DNA from: Nostoc sp. 'Peltigera membranacea cyanobiont' 210A
Lineage (GTDB): Bacteria; Cyanobacteriota; Cyanobacteriia; Cyanobacteriales; Nostocaceae
Direction: 5' to 3'
Assembly: GCF_002246015.1 (NCBI RefSeq)
Contig: NZ_NOLJ01000006.1
Span: forward strand, 287,354 to 351,353
DNA: 64,000 nucleotides
Shown here one piece after another: positions 7,201 through 15,639 of this stretch (within the stretch, counting starts at the first letter, position 1; every line of letters begins with the position of its first letter). Below the pieces are notes generated by a model that saw only the letters and a list, made by a program, of their open reading frames with translations, ran no database searches and had not been told where the DNA came from. A program made the translations under genes and the position numbers.

Positions 7201-8956
7201 GCATTTCAATAGATGCTTTATGCCAGATATCGAGAAAATGCAGCACATTTGCTTGCTCATCTACCATCCAAATTTCACCCAAATCCCATGCCAAACTCTC
7301 ACAGATTCCTTGCAATATTTGGCGAGTTGCTTCGCTAATTGTGGCGGACTCTGCGAGAACGCGGGTTGCAGCATATTGTGCAGTTAGATGCTGTTGTGTT
7401 CGTTTGGCATCGGTAATGTCAATGCCAGTAGCAACGATGTATTCAACACAGCCCTCATAGTCTTTTAAGATGGTATTCGACCAGGCAATCAGCCGCCGAC
7501 TACCATCTTTCATTACCCAATAATTTTCATAATTATTGGAAATTTGACCAGTTACGATCTGGTCAAAAACTGCTTTAACTGGCTCCACTTCTTCAGGAGG
7601 TAGTAACAAGTTCCAGCTATACCTACCCCTCACCTCATCAAAGGAGTAACCAGTTATTTGCTCACAGGCTTGATTGAAACGAACGATTTGCCCTTGAGAA
7701 TCGAGAACTATTACCAACGCACCGACTGTATCAAGGACTGCTGAGATAAAGTTGTGTTCTTGATTTAAGGTTTCTTCTGTCCTCTTCCGCTCAATAACTT
7801 CACGATAGATCGAGTAGTAGACTACAGCAAGAAGGATAAAACTTAGGCAAATAGCGATCGCCATTGTCAGAATTGTGTTCCGAGTCCAAGTCTTTGCTGC
7901 TTGTGACTGCTGTCGGATTCGTCCCCTATCCTCGTTTTCCATCTCATCGATTGCCTTGCGGATATCATCCATGAGATTTTCTCGATCGTTTTTCAGCAGT
8001 ACTTGCAACGCCGCCTCTAATCCCTTTTTCTGGCGCAAGTCGATAGTCTGTTTTAGTTCAGTAAGTTTAGGCGTTATCAGAAATTCAAGCGTTGCAATCT
8101 GCTTTTGTTGGTTCGCTTGATCTGCTGTTAAATTCCTCAGCTTGGCAATTTCTCGATCGACGTTACTAAGTGCTGTTTGATACGATTTTAGATAAAGTTT
8201 TTCTCCAGTGAAGATGTAACTACGTTGTCCAATCTCAGCATCCTTTACCTGGGACAGTATTTTCTCTAGGCTGTTAAGTTTTTTACAAGTATGTTTTACT
8301 ATACTGCGATTAAAATTAGTAAATACTCTTGTATTTTGATAAGAAACCACCCCAATCAAAACTAAAATTACCGACGACAAACCAAAACTTGCTGCAATCT
8401 TTTTAAAAAATTGCTTGCTTACCCTCTGTGCCTGGTTGCTTTTCTTGGTAACAAGTACCAAACTTGCTAAATTTCGGCGCAATTCCAGTTGCTTGGTGAC
8501 TTGACGACCTAAAGTTCGTAATGCCTCTATTTGTTCTGGATTAAGTTGTCTTGGTACGTAGTCAATTACACATAGGGTTCCGAGTGCGTATCCTTCAGGG
8601 TTAGTCAGAGGTACACCAGCATAAAACCGAATATTTGGGTCAGATGTCACCAGTGGATTTGTCGCGAACCGTTCATCATCTCTTGTATCAGGCACGACAA
8701 AAATATCAGGCTGGAGAATGGCATAGGCACAGAATGCGAAATCTCGGTGTGTTTCTGGGGTATCCAAACCGACTTTTGACTTGAACCACTGGCGATTTGT
8801 ATCAATTAAGCTAATTAAGGCAATAGGAGTCTGACAAATATACGAGGCTAAACGAGTCAGATCGTCAAAGGTGGCTTCCGATGGCGTATCGAGAATCTTA
8901 TACTGCAAAATTGCCTCGATTCTCAGGGCTTCGTTGTCAGGTAATGGTGCTTTCAT
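4283..8956 (-). CDS. Hybrid sensor histidine kinase (GAF-TM-CHASE3-TM-PAS-GAF-GAF-HisKA-HATPase-REC-REC-HPt)
   Basis: Large membrane-anchored multistep phosphorelay kinase, 1557 residues. Order seen: GAF (about 1-165), TM (about 188-208), an extracytoplasmic CHASE3-like helical segment rich in Q/K/L (about 215-345), TM (about 360-385), PAS (400-520, GYSFDEVRG), two GAF domains (540-870), HisKA with SHEIRTPMN (H near 899), HATPase with GTGLGL, receiver 1 (LVDMQIP, D near 1188, N-terminal acidic pair reduced to VVDNN), receiver 2 (AEDN, LMDCQMP, D near 1346) and HPt (HHLKGASANIG near 1492). Receiver 1 may be impaired in metal binding. No output regulator is next to it. The C-terminal residues EAGGRR are encoded by a repeat, suggesting the original stop was replaced. 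The signal is not predictable. Confidence 0.93.
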   Translation of the reverse strand: MKAPLPDNEALRIEAILQYKILDTPSEATFDDLTRLASYICQTPIALISLIDTNRQWFKSKVGLDTPETHRDFAFCAYAILQPDIFVVPDTRDDERFATNPLVTSDPNIRFYAGVPLTNPEGYALGTLCVIDYVPRQLNPEQIEALRTLGRQVTKQLELRRNLASLVLVTKKSNQAQRVSKQFFKKIAASFGLSSVILVLIGVVSYQNTRVFTNFNRSIVKHTCKKLNSLEKILSQVKDAEIGQRSYIFTGEKLYLKSYQTALSNVDREIAKLRNLTADQANQQKQIATLEFLITPKLTELKQTIDLRQKKGLEAALQVLLKNDRENLMDDIRKAIDEMENEDRGRIRQQSQAAKTWTRNTILTMAIAICLSFILLAVVYYSIYREVIERKRTEETLNQEHNFISAVLDTVGALVIVLDSQGQIVRFNQACEQITGYSFDEVRGRYSWNLLLPPEEVEPVKAVFDQIVTGQISNNYENYWVMKDGSRRLIAWSNTILKDYEGCVEYIVATGIDITDAKRTQQHLTAQYAATRVLAESATISEATRQILQGICESLAWDLGEIWMVDEQANVLHFLDIWHKASIEMQEFQILKRQTTFAPGIGLPGRVWASSESVWIADIAKDINLPNFKIAAQVGLHAAFGFPIRSGNKILGVITCFNREIQPLDEDLVKTMNSIGEQVGQFIQRKQAEEEIQRQNLRSQLFTEITLKIRQSLDIEEILQITVEEVQKILQTDRVLIYQLMPDQSANTVVEAVVSGLPAIKEQNNAAPYLEAEYLQQYYLQQYRQGKIFGLDNLDLLEVEQSHLELMQQFGVKVNLVVPILVKEELRGLLIVHQCDDSHHWSSFETDLLRQIADQVGIALTQAQLLAAETRQRQELEIARRQAELASQTKSAFLANISHEIRTPMNAVLGMTSLVLDTPLDEEQRDFIEIIRSSGDALLSLINEILDLSKLEAGEMALETLDFDLSTCVEEVVELLAPSAHNKGLEIAALIDRNVPTQLKGDTGRLRQILMNLISNAIKFTSTGEVLVQAELRSLSPTTATIHFAITDTGLGISPEDQRKLFTPFTQVDASTTRKYGGTGLGLAICKQLVTLMGGVIGVESQMDKGSKFWFEVLFTKQVEPVEPKCDRGLLQNRRLLVVDNNTTNYKIISHQATHWGMEVDRADSIAAAVKVIQQASEQGKSYHVVLVDMQIPQTNSMTIKEQIPANSAITEIPLIMLASTNQRDEVQQALKIGFATYLFKPIKPSRLLDAIINILETQPESEQGFRGKKLEATEEISSTETSSILTSSSNLSTKSKLRILLAEDNLVNQKVALKQLQSLGYKADVVANGKEVLQLLEKIPYDLILMDCQMPILDGLETTKEIHRWQEDAFALGHRPVVIAMTANVMKEDEQTCLNAGMDDYLSKPVFKEKLAETLEHWTGVIVSQQEAGVYEQTVSTDLAIDWEHLHRISGNDEEFELNLLQICVEDIKPRLEIIKVAIAADDFGQIARETHHLKGASANIGATAMYLAADKLEQLASDRDLKGTTNLLLELEEFVNCIQYFLIKNKVVKEAGGRR

Positions 8957-9261
8957 CCTTGAGCCTTATCTACATTCTGGGGATTGGGGAAATGAGGGGA
9001 CAAGTGGGATGAGGGAGACAAGGGGACAAGGGGACAAGGAAAGAAGGGGGGATTATTGAACAAGTCTCTCCCTTGTCTCCCCTCACTTCCTTGTCTTCTT
9101 TGTCTCTTCTCCATGCTCAATGCCCAATACTTCGACTTCGCTCAGTACAAGTGCCCCATGCCCAATTTGGTCAACAAACTTACCTTTAATTAATGACAAT
9201 AGTTTACTTAAAAGCGTTAGCGTAATTTTACTGAGTTATATGTTATTAAATAATCGGTCAA
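8957..9261. repeat. Low-complexity GGGGACAAG tract and spacer
   Basis: Holds AGGGGACAAG-type tandem repeats and their complement (CTTGTCTCCC) around 9000-9110, then a TTCGCTCAGTACAAGTGCCC-type repeat. No gene seen. Confidence 0.6.
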
Positions 9262-9585
9262 ATGATTAAGTCCCTGCTGTATTTTTTGTGGGCTGGTTTA
9301 TTAGAAATTGGGGGCGGCTACTTAATCTGGTTGTGGTTGCGAGAAGGTAAGCCGTCCTGGTTGGGCATATTGGGGGGAATTGCTTTAGCTTTCTATGGGG
9401 TTATTGCAACTCTCCAACCAACAAATTTTGGCAGAGTGTATGCGGCTTATGGCGGCGTGTTTATCGCAATGGCAATGCTTTGGGGTTGGAAAGTAGACGG
9501 GGTAACTCCAGACCGCTACGACTTAATCGGAGTATGTTTAGCTTTAGTGAGTGTTTTAATTATCATGTTTGCTCCCAGAACTTAA
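9262..9585 (+). CDS. YnfA/UPF0060 family small membrane protein
   Basis: 107 residues with four membrane helices (about 4-22, 30-50, 59-78, 86-104). Short loops and the motifs LEIGGGYLIWLWLREGK and AAYGGVFIAMAMLWGW fit the UPF0060 (YnfA) family, which is related in size and topology to small multidrug-type carriers. Substrate unknown. Stands alone, with repeats on both sides. Full length for the family. Confidence 0.9.
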   Translation: MIKSLLYFLWAGLLEIGGGYLIWLWLREGKPSWLGILGGIALAFYGVIATLQPTNFGRVYAAYGGVFIAMAMLWGWKVDGVTPDRYDLIGVCLALVSVLIIMFAPRT

Positions 9586-10482
9586 GTAAAATTTCTATAT
9601 TATTTGCAACCAATAACCTTTGTGGTGTTCCCGAATGGCGCTAAGTTAATCGCAAAGCCTTGATATAACAAGATTTTTGAGTGTGGGGAGTGGGGGAAGT
9701 GTGGGGAGAAAGAGGAGAAATTGAATAACTGCATATCAACAAATGCTGCATTGCCTCCCCATCCTCCCCATCCTCCCACACCTCCCACACCCTGCCAGCA
9801 AGGAGGTTTCAACTTTTCTTAGTGCCATTCGTGGTGTTCCCTTTGAAACAGATAATAATCTCACGCAAAATTGCAAAAGTTTTTTAGCAACTAACCTGTC
9901 AAAAGTACGCATCTGCATATCTACGCGTTTATACGGGAGATTATAGAGAGAACTCATGATGCAGCATTTTGCAACTACATGAGACTACATGAGGTATAGT
10001 CCTCCCCAACGCTCACGCAATTTGCTTCTCCCTTCTCTAGAAGACGCTCCGCGATCGCACGAGTAGGGTATTTCTGTACCTCATATTGGCGTAGCCTCTG
10101 TCTTTGACACCCTGTTCGCGTTCGTAGAGATGTTTAAATCTGCTGTATATTTGTGTAAATTCTCTGAAAATACTGGTGATAATTTTACGATACCTGTAAA
10201 TTATCACCAGTATTTTGGTTTGTAACAGTAAGTAACTAAAAATTCGTAATTTTGTCAGGCTTGAATAAAATACTATTCTTCTATTCTTCAAAAAAAAAGA
10301 TGCAATGTAATGATTGCGTGTTTATACGCTAATTTAAATCTTGGCAACTACAATCTGGATTATATTTTTGTTAACATTTCAAGAAAATTCAGGTTAAGTA
10401 ACTTTTAAGACAAAAATGTGTCCATAAAAGTAATCAAATGTAGTTAAGGATACAAATCGTTGGTGCTTAGGAAGAAAAAAAA
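9586..10482. other. Long spacer upstream of amt
   Basis: Nothing convincing encoded. Contains purine-rich GTGGGGAG/CTCCCCA repeat arms (9680-9800), a second match to the first region's AACCTTT...GTGGTGTTCCC words (9612-9630 and 9830-9845), a GAAGACGCTCCGCGATCGCACGAG repeat piece, and an AT-rich stretch before amt. Confidence 0.5.
10440..10453 (+). promoter_or_regulatory. NtcA-type site GTA-N8-TAC upstream of amt
   Basis: GTAGTTAAGGATAC is an exact match to the NtcA consensus GTAN8TAC, fitting for an ammonium transporter. However it lies only 29 bases before the GTG start, too close for a normal class II activator position 41.5 bases before a transcription start with a leader. It may be a chance match or an unusual placement. 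Confidence 0.4.
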
Positions 10483-11895
10483 GTGTTGAAGAAAGTTGTG
10501 ATGATTGGAGCTATCACCCTACTGTTTTTAGGAGGGCCGTTGATGGGCAATGCTTTTGCCCAAACCCCAACTGCTGCTCCACCTACTGCTGATACTGGAG
10601 ACACAGCATTTATGCTGATTTCATCAGCACTTGTGCTGCTAATGACACCAGGATTGGCGTTTTTCTATGGTGGATTTGTGCGATCGCGCAACATTCTAAA
10701 CACATTGATGATGAGCTTTGTGTTAATGGCGATCGTCGGAGTTACCTGGATTCTGTGGGGGTATAGTCTTTCCTTTGCGCCAGGTTTACCGTTTATCGGT
10801 GGATTGCAATGGCTGGGGTTGAATGGTGTCGGGTTAGAGATAACCGATTATCTTAAAGGGTCAAACCCGCCGGAAGTCGTCTCTTATGCCGGAACAATAC
10901 CCCATCAGGCATTCATGATCTACCAAGCCATGTTTGCCATTATCACCCCAGCCTTAATTTCTGGAGCGATCGCAGAACGGATGAGTTTTCGCGCCTATTC
11001 GCTGTTTGTCCTCCTGTGGTCAACCTTTGTTTACGCTCCCTTGGCTCACATGGTCTGGGCGAAAGGTGGATTTTTAGGTTTGTATGGTGGATTAGGTGCC
11101 CTGGACTTTGCAGGTGGCACAGTAGTTCATATTAGTTCTGGGGTTTCAGCCCTGGTAGCTGCGATCGTCCTTGGGCCTCGCAAAACCCATCCCGATCGTC
11201 TTAGTCCGCCGCACAATGTTCCGTTTATTTTATTGGGTGCTGGCTTGTTGTGGTTTGGTTGGTTCGGTTTCAACGCTGGGAGCGCCCTATCTGTTGCTAG
11301 CGGAACCTCTGGCAACTTAGTTACAAATGTGGCAACAACAGCCTTTGTCGCCACCAATGCGGCAGCGGCGGCGGCGGCTTTAATGTGGCTAATTTTGGAG
11401 AGTGTTTTACGGGGTAAACCAACCGCCGTGGGAGCAGCTACAGGAGCCGTTGCTGGTTTAGTGGGTGTCACTCCCGCAGCCGGATTTGTCACACCGCTAT
11501 CAGCGATTTTAATTGGTTTCATCACCGCCTTTGTTTGCTTCTACGCAATCACTTTCAAGCACAAGCTACAAATTGACGATGCTTTAGATACTTATCCCGT
11601 GCATGGGGTTGGTGGTACGATAGGGGCAATTTTAACGGCTATCTTTGCTACTACTCAAGTCAACGGAGCAGGTAAAGATGGAGTGTTACGCGGTAATTTT
11701 GGTGAATTGGGAGTTGAACTAGTAGCAATTGCCGTTGCCTATATAATCGCAGGTGCTGGTACATGGATTATTCTCAAAGTTATCGATGCTACAGTCGGGC
11801 TGCGAGTCAAAGAGGAAGCAGAATTGCAAGGTTTGGATATCAACGAACATGGTGAAGAAGGTTACAACTCCGAGTTTGGCGATCGCCCCACTTAG
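10483..11895 (+). CDS. amt: Ammonium transporter Amt
   Basis: Amt/Rh-family ammonium channel, 470 residues: an N-terminal signal segment (MLKKVVMIGAITLLFLGG...ANAFA-like, cleaved near residue 26) and about eleven membrane helices. Family motifs visible: DTAFMLISSALVLLMTPGLAFFYGG, the conserved His pair in AGGTVVHISSG and DTYPVHGVGG, and WFGWFGFNAGS. GTG start chosen because AGGAAG stands 8 bases upstream; an ATG 6 codons later lacks a ribosome site. No glnB gene adjacent. Expected to sit in the cytoplasmic membrane and supply GS-GOGAT with ammonium. Confidence 0.97.
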   Translation: MLKKVVMIGAITLLFLGGPLMGNAFAQTPTAAPPTADTGDTAFMLISSALVLLMTPGLAFFYGGFVRSRNILNTLMMSFVLMAIVGVTWILWGYSLSFAPGLPFIGGLQWLGLNGVGLEITDYLKGSNPPEVVSYAGTIPHQAFMIYQAMFAIITPALISGAIAERMSFRAYSLFVLLWSTFVYAPLAHMVWAKGGFLGLYGGLGALDFAGGTVVHISSGVSALVAAIVLGPRKTHPDRLSPPHNVPFILLGAGLLWFGWFGFNAGSALSVASGTSGNLVTNVATTAFVATNAAAAAAALMWLILESVLRGKPTAVGAATGAVAGLVGVTPAAGFVTPLSAILIGFITAFVCFYAITFKHKLQIDDALDTYPVHGVGGTIGAILTAIFATTQVNGAGKDGVLRGNFGELGVELVAIAVAYIIAGAGTWIILKVIDATVGLRVKEEAELQGLDINEHGEEGYNSEFGDRPT

Positions 11896-11897
11896 TG

Positions 11898-11935
11898 CTG
11901 AGTTAGGAGTTAGGAGTTAGGAGTTAGGAGTTAGT
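11898..11935. repeat. Tandem 8-mer GAGTTAGG
   Basis: About four copies of AGTTAGGAG-type octamers right after the amt stop, a short tandem repeat common in Nostoc spacers. Confidence 0.75.
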
Positions 11936-12036
11936 CTATTTGCTTCCCCTTCTCCCCACTTTCCAATTGAAGATTGGGTAATTTGCGATCGCTAGCGTTA
12001 AAATTTGATTCAAATAATTGGTAAATTTCGCTAGTC

Positions 12037-12903
12037 GTGTCTACATCTGCAAAAACCTTTCCTATCTGGGCATTTTTATCGCTGTTAACCAACGGCATCC
12101 TAATGTTGGCGGTCATCCTGCTAATTTGGCAACAGCAGAGATTGGCCGCTTTTTTTGGGATAATCGCATCCCCACAGCCAATCAACCTGAACAACTCACC
12201 GCAAACTGCTACACCTGATTTAGGTCGCCGTCACCAACTCAGTTATCAAGAGTGGGTAGATATCCTCAACCAAGAAGCCAAGGTCGCCGCTGACCAACGT
12301 CCTCCGCATTTAACCATCCTGGTGGGAGATTCTCTGAGTTTGTGGTTTCCTCCTGAGTTATTACCTGAAGGTAAAAATTGGCTTAATCAAGGAATTTCTG
12401 GCGAAACCAGCAATGGACTTTTAAAAAGATTAAAAATATTTGACCGCACCCAGCCAGAGGTGATTTTTGTGATGATTGGCATTAATGACCTAATTCGGGG
12501 GATGAGCAATGGGGAAATTTTAGATAATCAGCGGCAAATTATCAATTACCTCCGAAAGACCCATCCCACAGCGCAAATTGTTGTTCAATCGATTTTGCCA
12601 CATGGGGCAGAAGAAGCAACTTGGAAAGGACGAGATAAACTTCTGGCTGTTGCTAATAGTCGCATTCGCGAGTTGAATCAGCAACTGCAAAGCATATCTA
12701 CTAAAAAAGGTGTCAAATATCTCGATTTACATCCCCTGTTTACCAACAAGCAAGGAAATCTCCGCCGCGAATTTACTACTGATGGCTTGCACTTAAGCCC
12801 TGAAGGCTATATGGTTTGGCGTTCTGCATTGCAGATTTATAGCGAGATTGAATTAAAACCCCAGCAAGAAAAAGAGGGGAAAAGGTTAAAGGGTAAAGGG
12901 TAA
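12037..12903 (+). CDS. SGNH/GDSL-type esterase or lipase, membrane anchored
   Basis: 288 residues. N-terminal membrane anchor (about 10-40), then an SGNH hydrolase domain: block I GDSLSLW with the nucleophile Ser (about 98), Gly in GISGETSNG, block III GIND, and block V DGLHLSPEGY with the catalytic Asp and His. Hydrolyses an ester or acyl substrate outside the cytoplasm; which one is not visible. The last residues (KEGKRLKGKG) come from a GGGTAAAG repeat, so the C-terminus was probably extended by repeat insertion. Followed 117 bases later by ispH, likely separate. Confidence 0.9.
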   Translation: MSTSAKTFPIWAFLSLLTNGILMLAVILLIWQQQRLAAFFGIIASPQPINLNNSPQTATPDLGRRHQLSYQEWVDILNQEAKVAADQRPPHLTILVGDSLSLWFPPELLPEGKNWLNQGISGETSNGLLKRLKIFDRTQPEVIFVMIGINDLIRGMSNGEILDNQRQIINYLRKTHPTAQIVVQSILPHGAEEATWKGRDKLLAVANSRIRELNQQLQSISTKKGVKYLDLHPLFTNKQGNLRREFTTDGLHLSPEGYMVWRSALQIYSEIELKPQQEKEGKRLKGKG

Positions 12904-13020
12904 AAGCATTAAATCCTTTTCCCTTTGCCCCTCTCTGATAATATCTTTGAATACAACTCTGTATGAATCGCGTCTAGGCGCGAGAAAATAAGAAATAGTG
13001 AGTTTAAGTAGACAAATCTA

Positions 13021-14229
13021 ATGGATACAAAAGCTTTTAAGCGCAGCCTCCAACATTCAGAAAATTACAATCGCAAGGGCTTTGGTCATCAAGCAGAAGT
13101 GGCTACCCAGTTGCAATCTGAGTATCAGAGTAACTTGATTCAGGAAATTCGCGATCGCAATTACACCCTACAACGGGGTGATGTGACAATCCGACTAGCA
13201 CAAGCCTTTGGCTTTTGCTGGGGTGTAGAACGGGCTGTAGCGATGGCCTATGAAACTCGTCAGCACTTCCCCACAGAACACATCTGGATTACTAACGAGA
13301 TTATCCACAACCCTTCTGTAAATCAGCGGATGCAGGAGATGGAAGTAGAATTCATCCCCATTGAAGGAAAGAATAAAGACTTTTCTGTTGTTGGAATTGG
13401 TGATGTCGTCATATTACCCGCTTTTGGGGCTAGCGTTCAAGAAATGCAGATACTTCACGATAAAGGCTGCAAAATTGTTGATACAACTTGTCCTTGGGTA
13501 TCTAAAGTTTGGAATACAGTAGAAAAGCACAAAAAAATCGATTATACATCAATAATTCACGGTAAATATAAGCACGAAGAAACAGTTGCGACTAGTTCCT
13601 TCGCTGGCAAGTATTTAATTGTGTTGAATTTGCAAGAAGCAGAATATGTTGCTGACTATATTATCAATGGTGGCAACCGTGAAGAATTTCTGACAAAATT
13701 TGCTAAAGCTTGTTCAGCAGGATTTGACCCCGATCGAGATTTAGCAAGAGTTGGCATTGCTAACCAAACTACAATGCTAAAAGGCGAAACTGAGCAAATA
13801 GGCAAGCTTTTTGAGCGGACTATGTTACAGAAGTATGGCCCCACTGAGTTAAATCAGCATTTCCAAAGCTTCAACACCATTTGTGATGCCACTCAAGAGC
13901 GGCAAGATGCCATGCTGGAATTAGTGGAACATAATTTAGATTTGATGGTAGTAATTGGTGGGTTTAATTCCTCGAATACTACTCAGCTGCAACAAATTGC
14001 CTTTGAGCGAGGAATTCCTTCTTACCATATTGATACTGTTGAACGCCTGAAATCAGCATATTCTATTGAACATCGGCAATTAAATGGGCAGTTAATAACT
14101 ACAGAAAATTGGTTGCCTGATGGAGAAATTGTTGTAGGCATTACTTCTGGTGCTTCTACGCCAGATAAGGTGGTAGAAGATGTAATTGAGAAGATTTTTA
14201 CATTAAAAGCAACAGGTGCGTTGGTTTAA
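13021..14229 (+). CDS. ispH: 4-hydroxy-3-methylbut-2-enyl diphosphate reductase
   Basis: Last enzyme of the MEP isoprenoid pathway, reducing HMBPP to IPP and DMAPP with a [4Fe-4S] cluster and ferredoxin. 402 residues, the long cyanobacterial/plant form. Cluster cysteines are seen in FGFCWGVERA (about 66), DTTCPWVSK and NTICDATQERQ; also the substrate-binding NSSNT motif and the GASTPDKVVEDV C-terminus. Complete. No operon partner. Confidence 0.97.
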   Translation: MDTKAFKRSLQHSENYNRKGFGHQAEVATQLQSEYQSNLIQEIRDRNYTLQRGDVTIRLAQAFGFCWGVERAVAMAYETRQHFPTEHIWITNEIIHNPSVNQRMQEMEVEFIPIEGKNKDFSVVGIGDVVILPAFGASVQEMQILHDKGCKIVDTTCPWVSKVWNTVEKHKKIDYTSIIHGKYKHEETVATSSFAGKYLIVLNLQEAEYVADYIINGGNREEFLTKFAKACSAGFDPDRDLARVGIANQTTMLKGETEQIGKLFERTMLQKYGPTELNQHFQSFNTICDATQERQDAMLELVEHNLDLMVVIGGFNSSNTTQLQQIAFERGIPSYHIDTVERLKSAYSIEHRQLNGQLITTENWLPDGEIVVGITSGASTPDKVVEDVIEKIFTLKATGALV

Positions 14230-14509
14230 CTGTTCTCAGAGGGACTTCCAAATAAAAAATATCCAATTACTTCTTGTGGGGTGGGCATCTTGCCATTGGT
14301 GTAAACTTAAGCCGAAAACTATATCGGACAGGCGTTTTGCAAATCCCTCACGCCCTCATCCCCTAACCCCTTCTCCCAAGGGAGAAGGGGAATTGAATGT
14401 CTAGCTCCCCTCTCTCTTGGGAGAGGGGCTGGGGGTGAGGGCAAAACGTTGTCACCAAGCGGGTTTAGCGTTAAGTTGACACGTATGGCATCTTGCCCGC
14501 CTGACAAAA
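14230..14509. repeat. Spacer with CTCTCCCAAGGGAGAGGGG inverted repeat
   Basis: About 14344-14448 carries CCCTCACGCC...CTTCTCCCAAGGGAGAAGGGG and the mirror-related CTCTCTTGGGAGAGGGGCTGGGGGTGAGGG, able to fold into a long hairpin. A dispersed element; no gene. Confidence 0.65.
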
Positions 14510-14782
14510 ATGGATAATTTATTTGTTATAAATTCCTCAGTTATCGATTTCATTATTGGTGAAATACCACACCAATATCAGTTATCAGTCACTAATCTTC
14601 AGTGTTCGAGTAATTTGAGAAACTTGCTAGCTTCTGCTGATGAAATCGCCGTAGGGTGTCAAAGGCTAGCAGCAGATATAAATACAGGACGCATTAGTGA
14701 GATTGTCAAAAAGTATGAAAACAATCACTGAGATTATTTGTTTATAATTGCCGATAAAGTCGAGTTAAAGGGTGAAAGATAA
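14510..14782 (+). pseudogene. 3' fragment of a SAM-dependent methyltransferase-like gene, with in-frame TGA
   Basis: The open frame encodes ...SADEIAVGCQRLAADINTG...IVKKYENNH, stops at TGA (14729-14731), and continues in the same frame as DYLFIIADKVELKGER. The pattern SxDEIxxGCQRLAADIxxGxIxxIIxxYENxxGDYLFIVAEK is the C-terminal end of cyanobacterial class I methyltransferases as I remember them, so the TGA most simply replaces a Gly codon. Everything upstream is missing, cut off by the preceding repeat. Relic. Confidence 0.6.
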
Positions 14783-14877
14783 TGAGTGAGGTACAAAAAT
14801 CCCCCCTTAACATCCTCCCCAGAAGCAAGGAAGGGACTATGATGTACCTTACTATGATTAGGAAACGCTATATTTAT

Positions 14878-15090
14878 TTACACATCACGCGCTTTGAAAA
14901 AATTATAGATAGCAAGGCCAATAGCTATAAGCAACACTGCGTGAATGAGATTTCCGGCAATATGAAGTGTCAGTCCTAATGCCCAAAAGGCAACCAGTAT
15001 AACAACAATACCCCAAAGTATACTGAACATATATTTGTTCTGAATTAAATCAGTTTTAATTTGTTCAAATATTTTACTCCCTAGCTTCAC
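14878..15090 (-). CDS. DUF5670/Lmo0937-like small membrane protein
   Basis: 70 residues from a GTG, or 50 from the inner ATG (MFSILWGIVVILVAFWALG), the usual start of this family. Two membrane helices (about 20-40 and 43-62 of the longer form) joined by the typical HIAGNLIHAVL turn. Function unknown; often stress induced in other bacteria. Neither start has a clear ribosome site. Confidence 0.75.
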   Translation of the reverse strand: MKLGSKIFEQIKTDLIQNKYMFSILWGIVVILVAFWALGLTLHIAGNLIHAVLLIAIGLAIYNFFKARDV

Positions 15091-15639
15091 TTTTATCTAT
15101 TTGCCTTAAGAAAGATTACTTTGAGTGATGGCACACAGTCATTTGCTATGCTTAATCTTTCGTTACTATTTAATTAGATCGAGGTAGCGGTTCTGAACTG
15201 TCAGTTAACTGCCCCTATCACTACCTAAAGCGACAGGATTGCTCTATATTCAGTCGGAGTCTGTGCGAGTTGTACCATTATCAGAACAGCTGGTACATCG
15301 CCTACTGTTCCAGATAAGTGATACCAATTCTGTATGAAGGTGCGCTAAATCATATTGAAGTACAAGAAATAAGAAAGAGAAACGAACCGCATTCGCGCAG
15401 CGTCTCGTCGGAGAAGGACACAAAGAAAGAAGTTAAAAGGGTTTGGCGCAGCCTCACAAAGAAATGGTATGACCTTTATGACCTTACGGGACTGGTGACT
15501 TATATAGCCGTAGTCACACAGATTAGGACAGTATTGATTGCTCAAAGTTTTGAAACAACTGGGTTTTGACTCAGCACTCAGCACGGGCTAAACGCCCCGC
15601 TATCCATGTACAGCACTCAGCACTTAGCTATAATTGCCA
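15091..15639. other. Spacer with repeats, no gene
   Basis: Contains a fragment of the GCGCAGCGTCTCGTCGGAGA repeat (15395-15415), GACCTTTATGACCTTA short repeats, and a GCACTCAGCAC tract. No coding frame looks real. Confidence 0.45.

Noticed and set aside
10037..10291. Minus-strand ORF upstream of amt
   Set aside because: Translation is low-complexity, no ribosome site, lies in an AT-rich spacer with repeats.
15091..15310. Remnant of an insertion sequence
   Set aside because: Some words look like IS ends, but I could not find a transposase fragment or matching terminal repeats.
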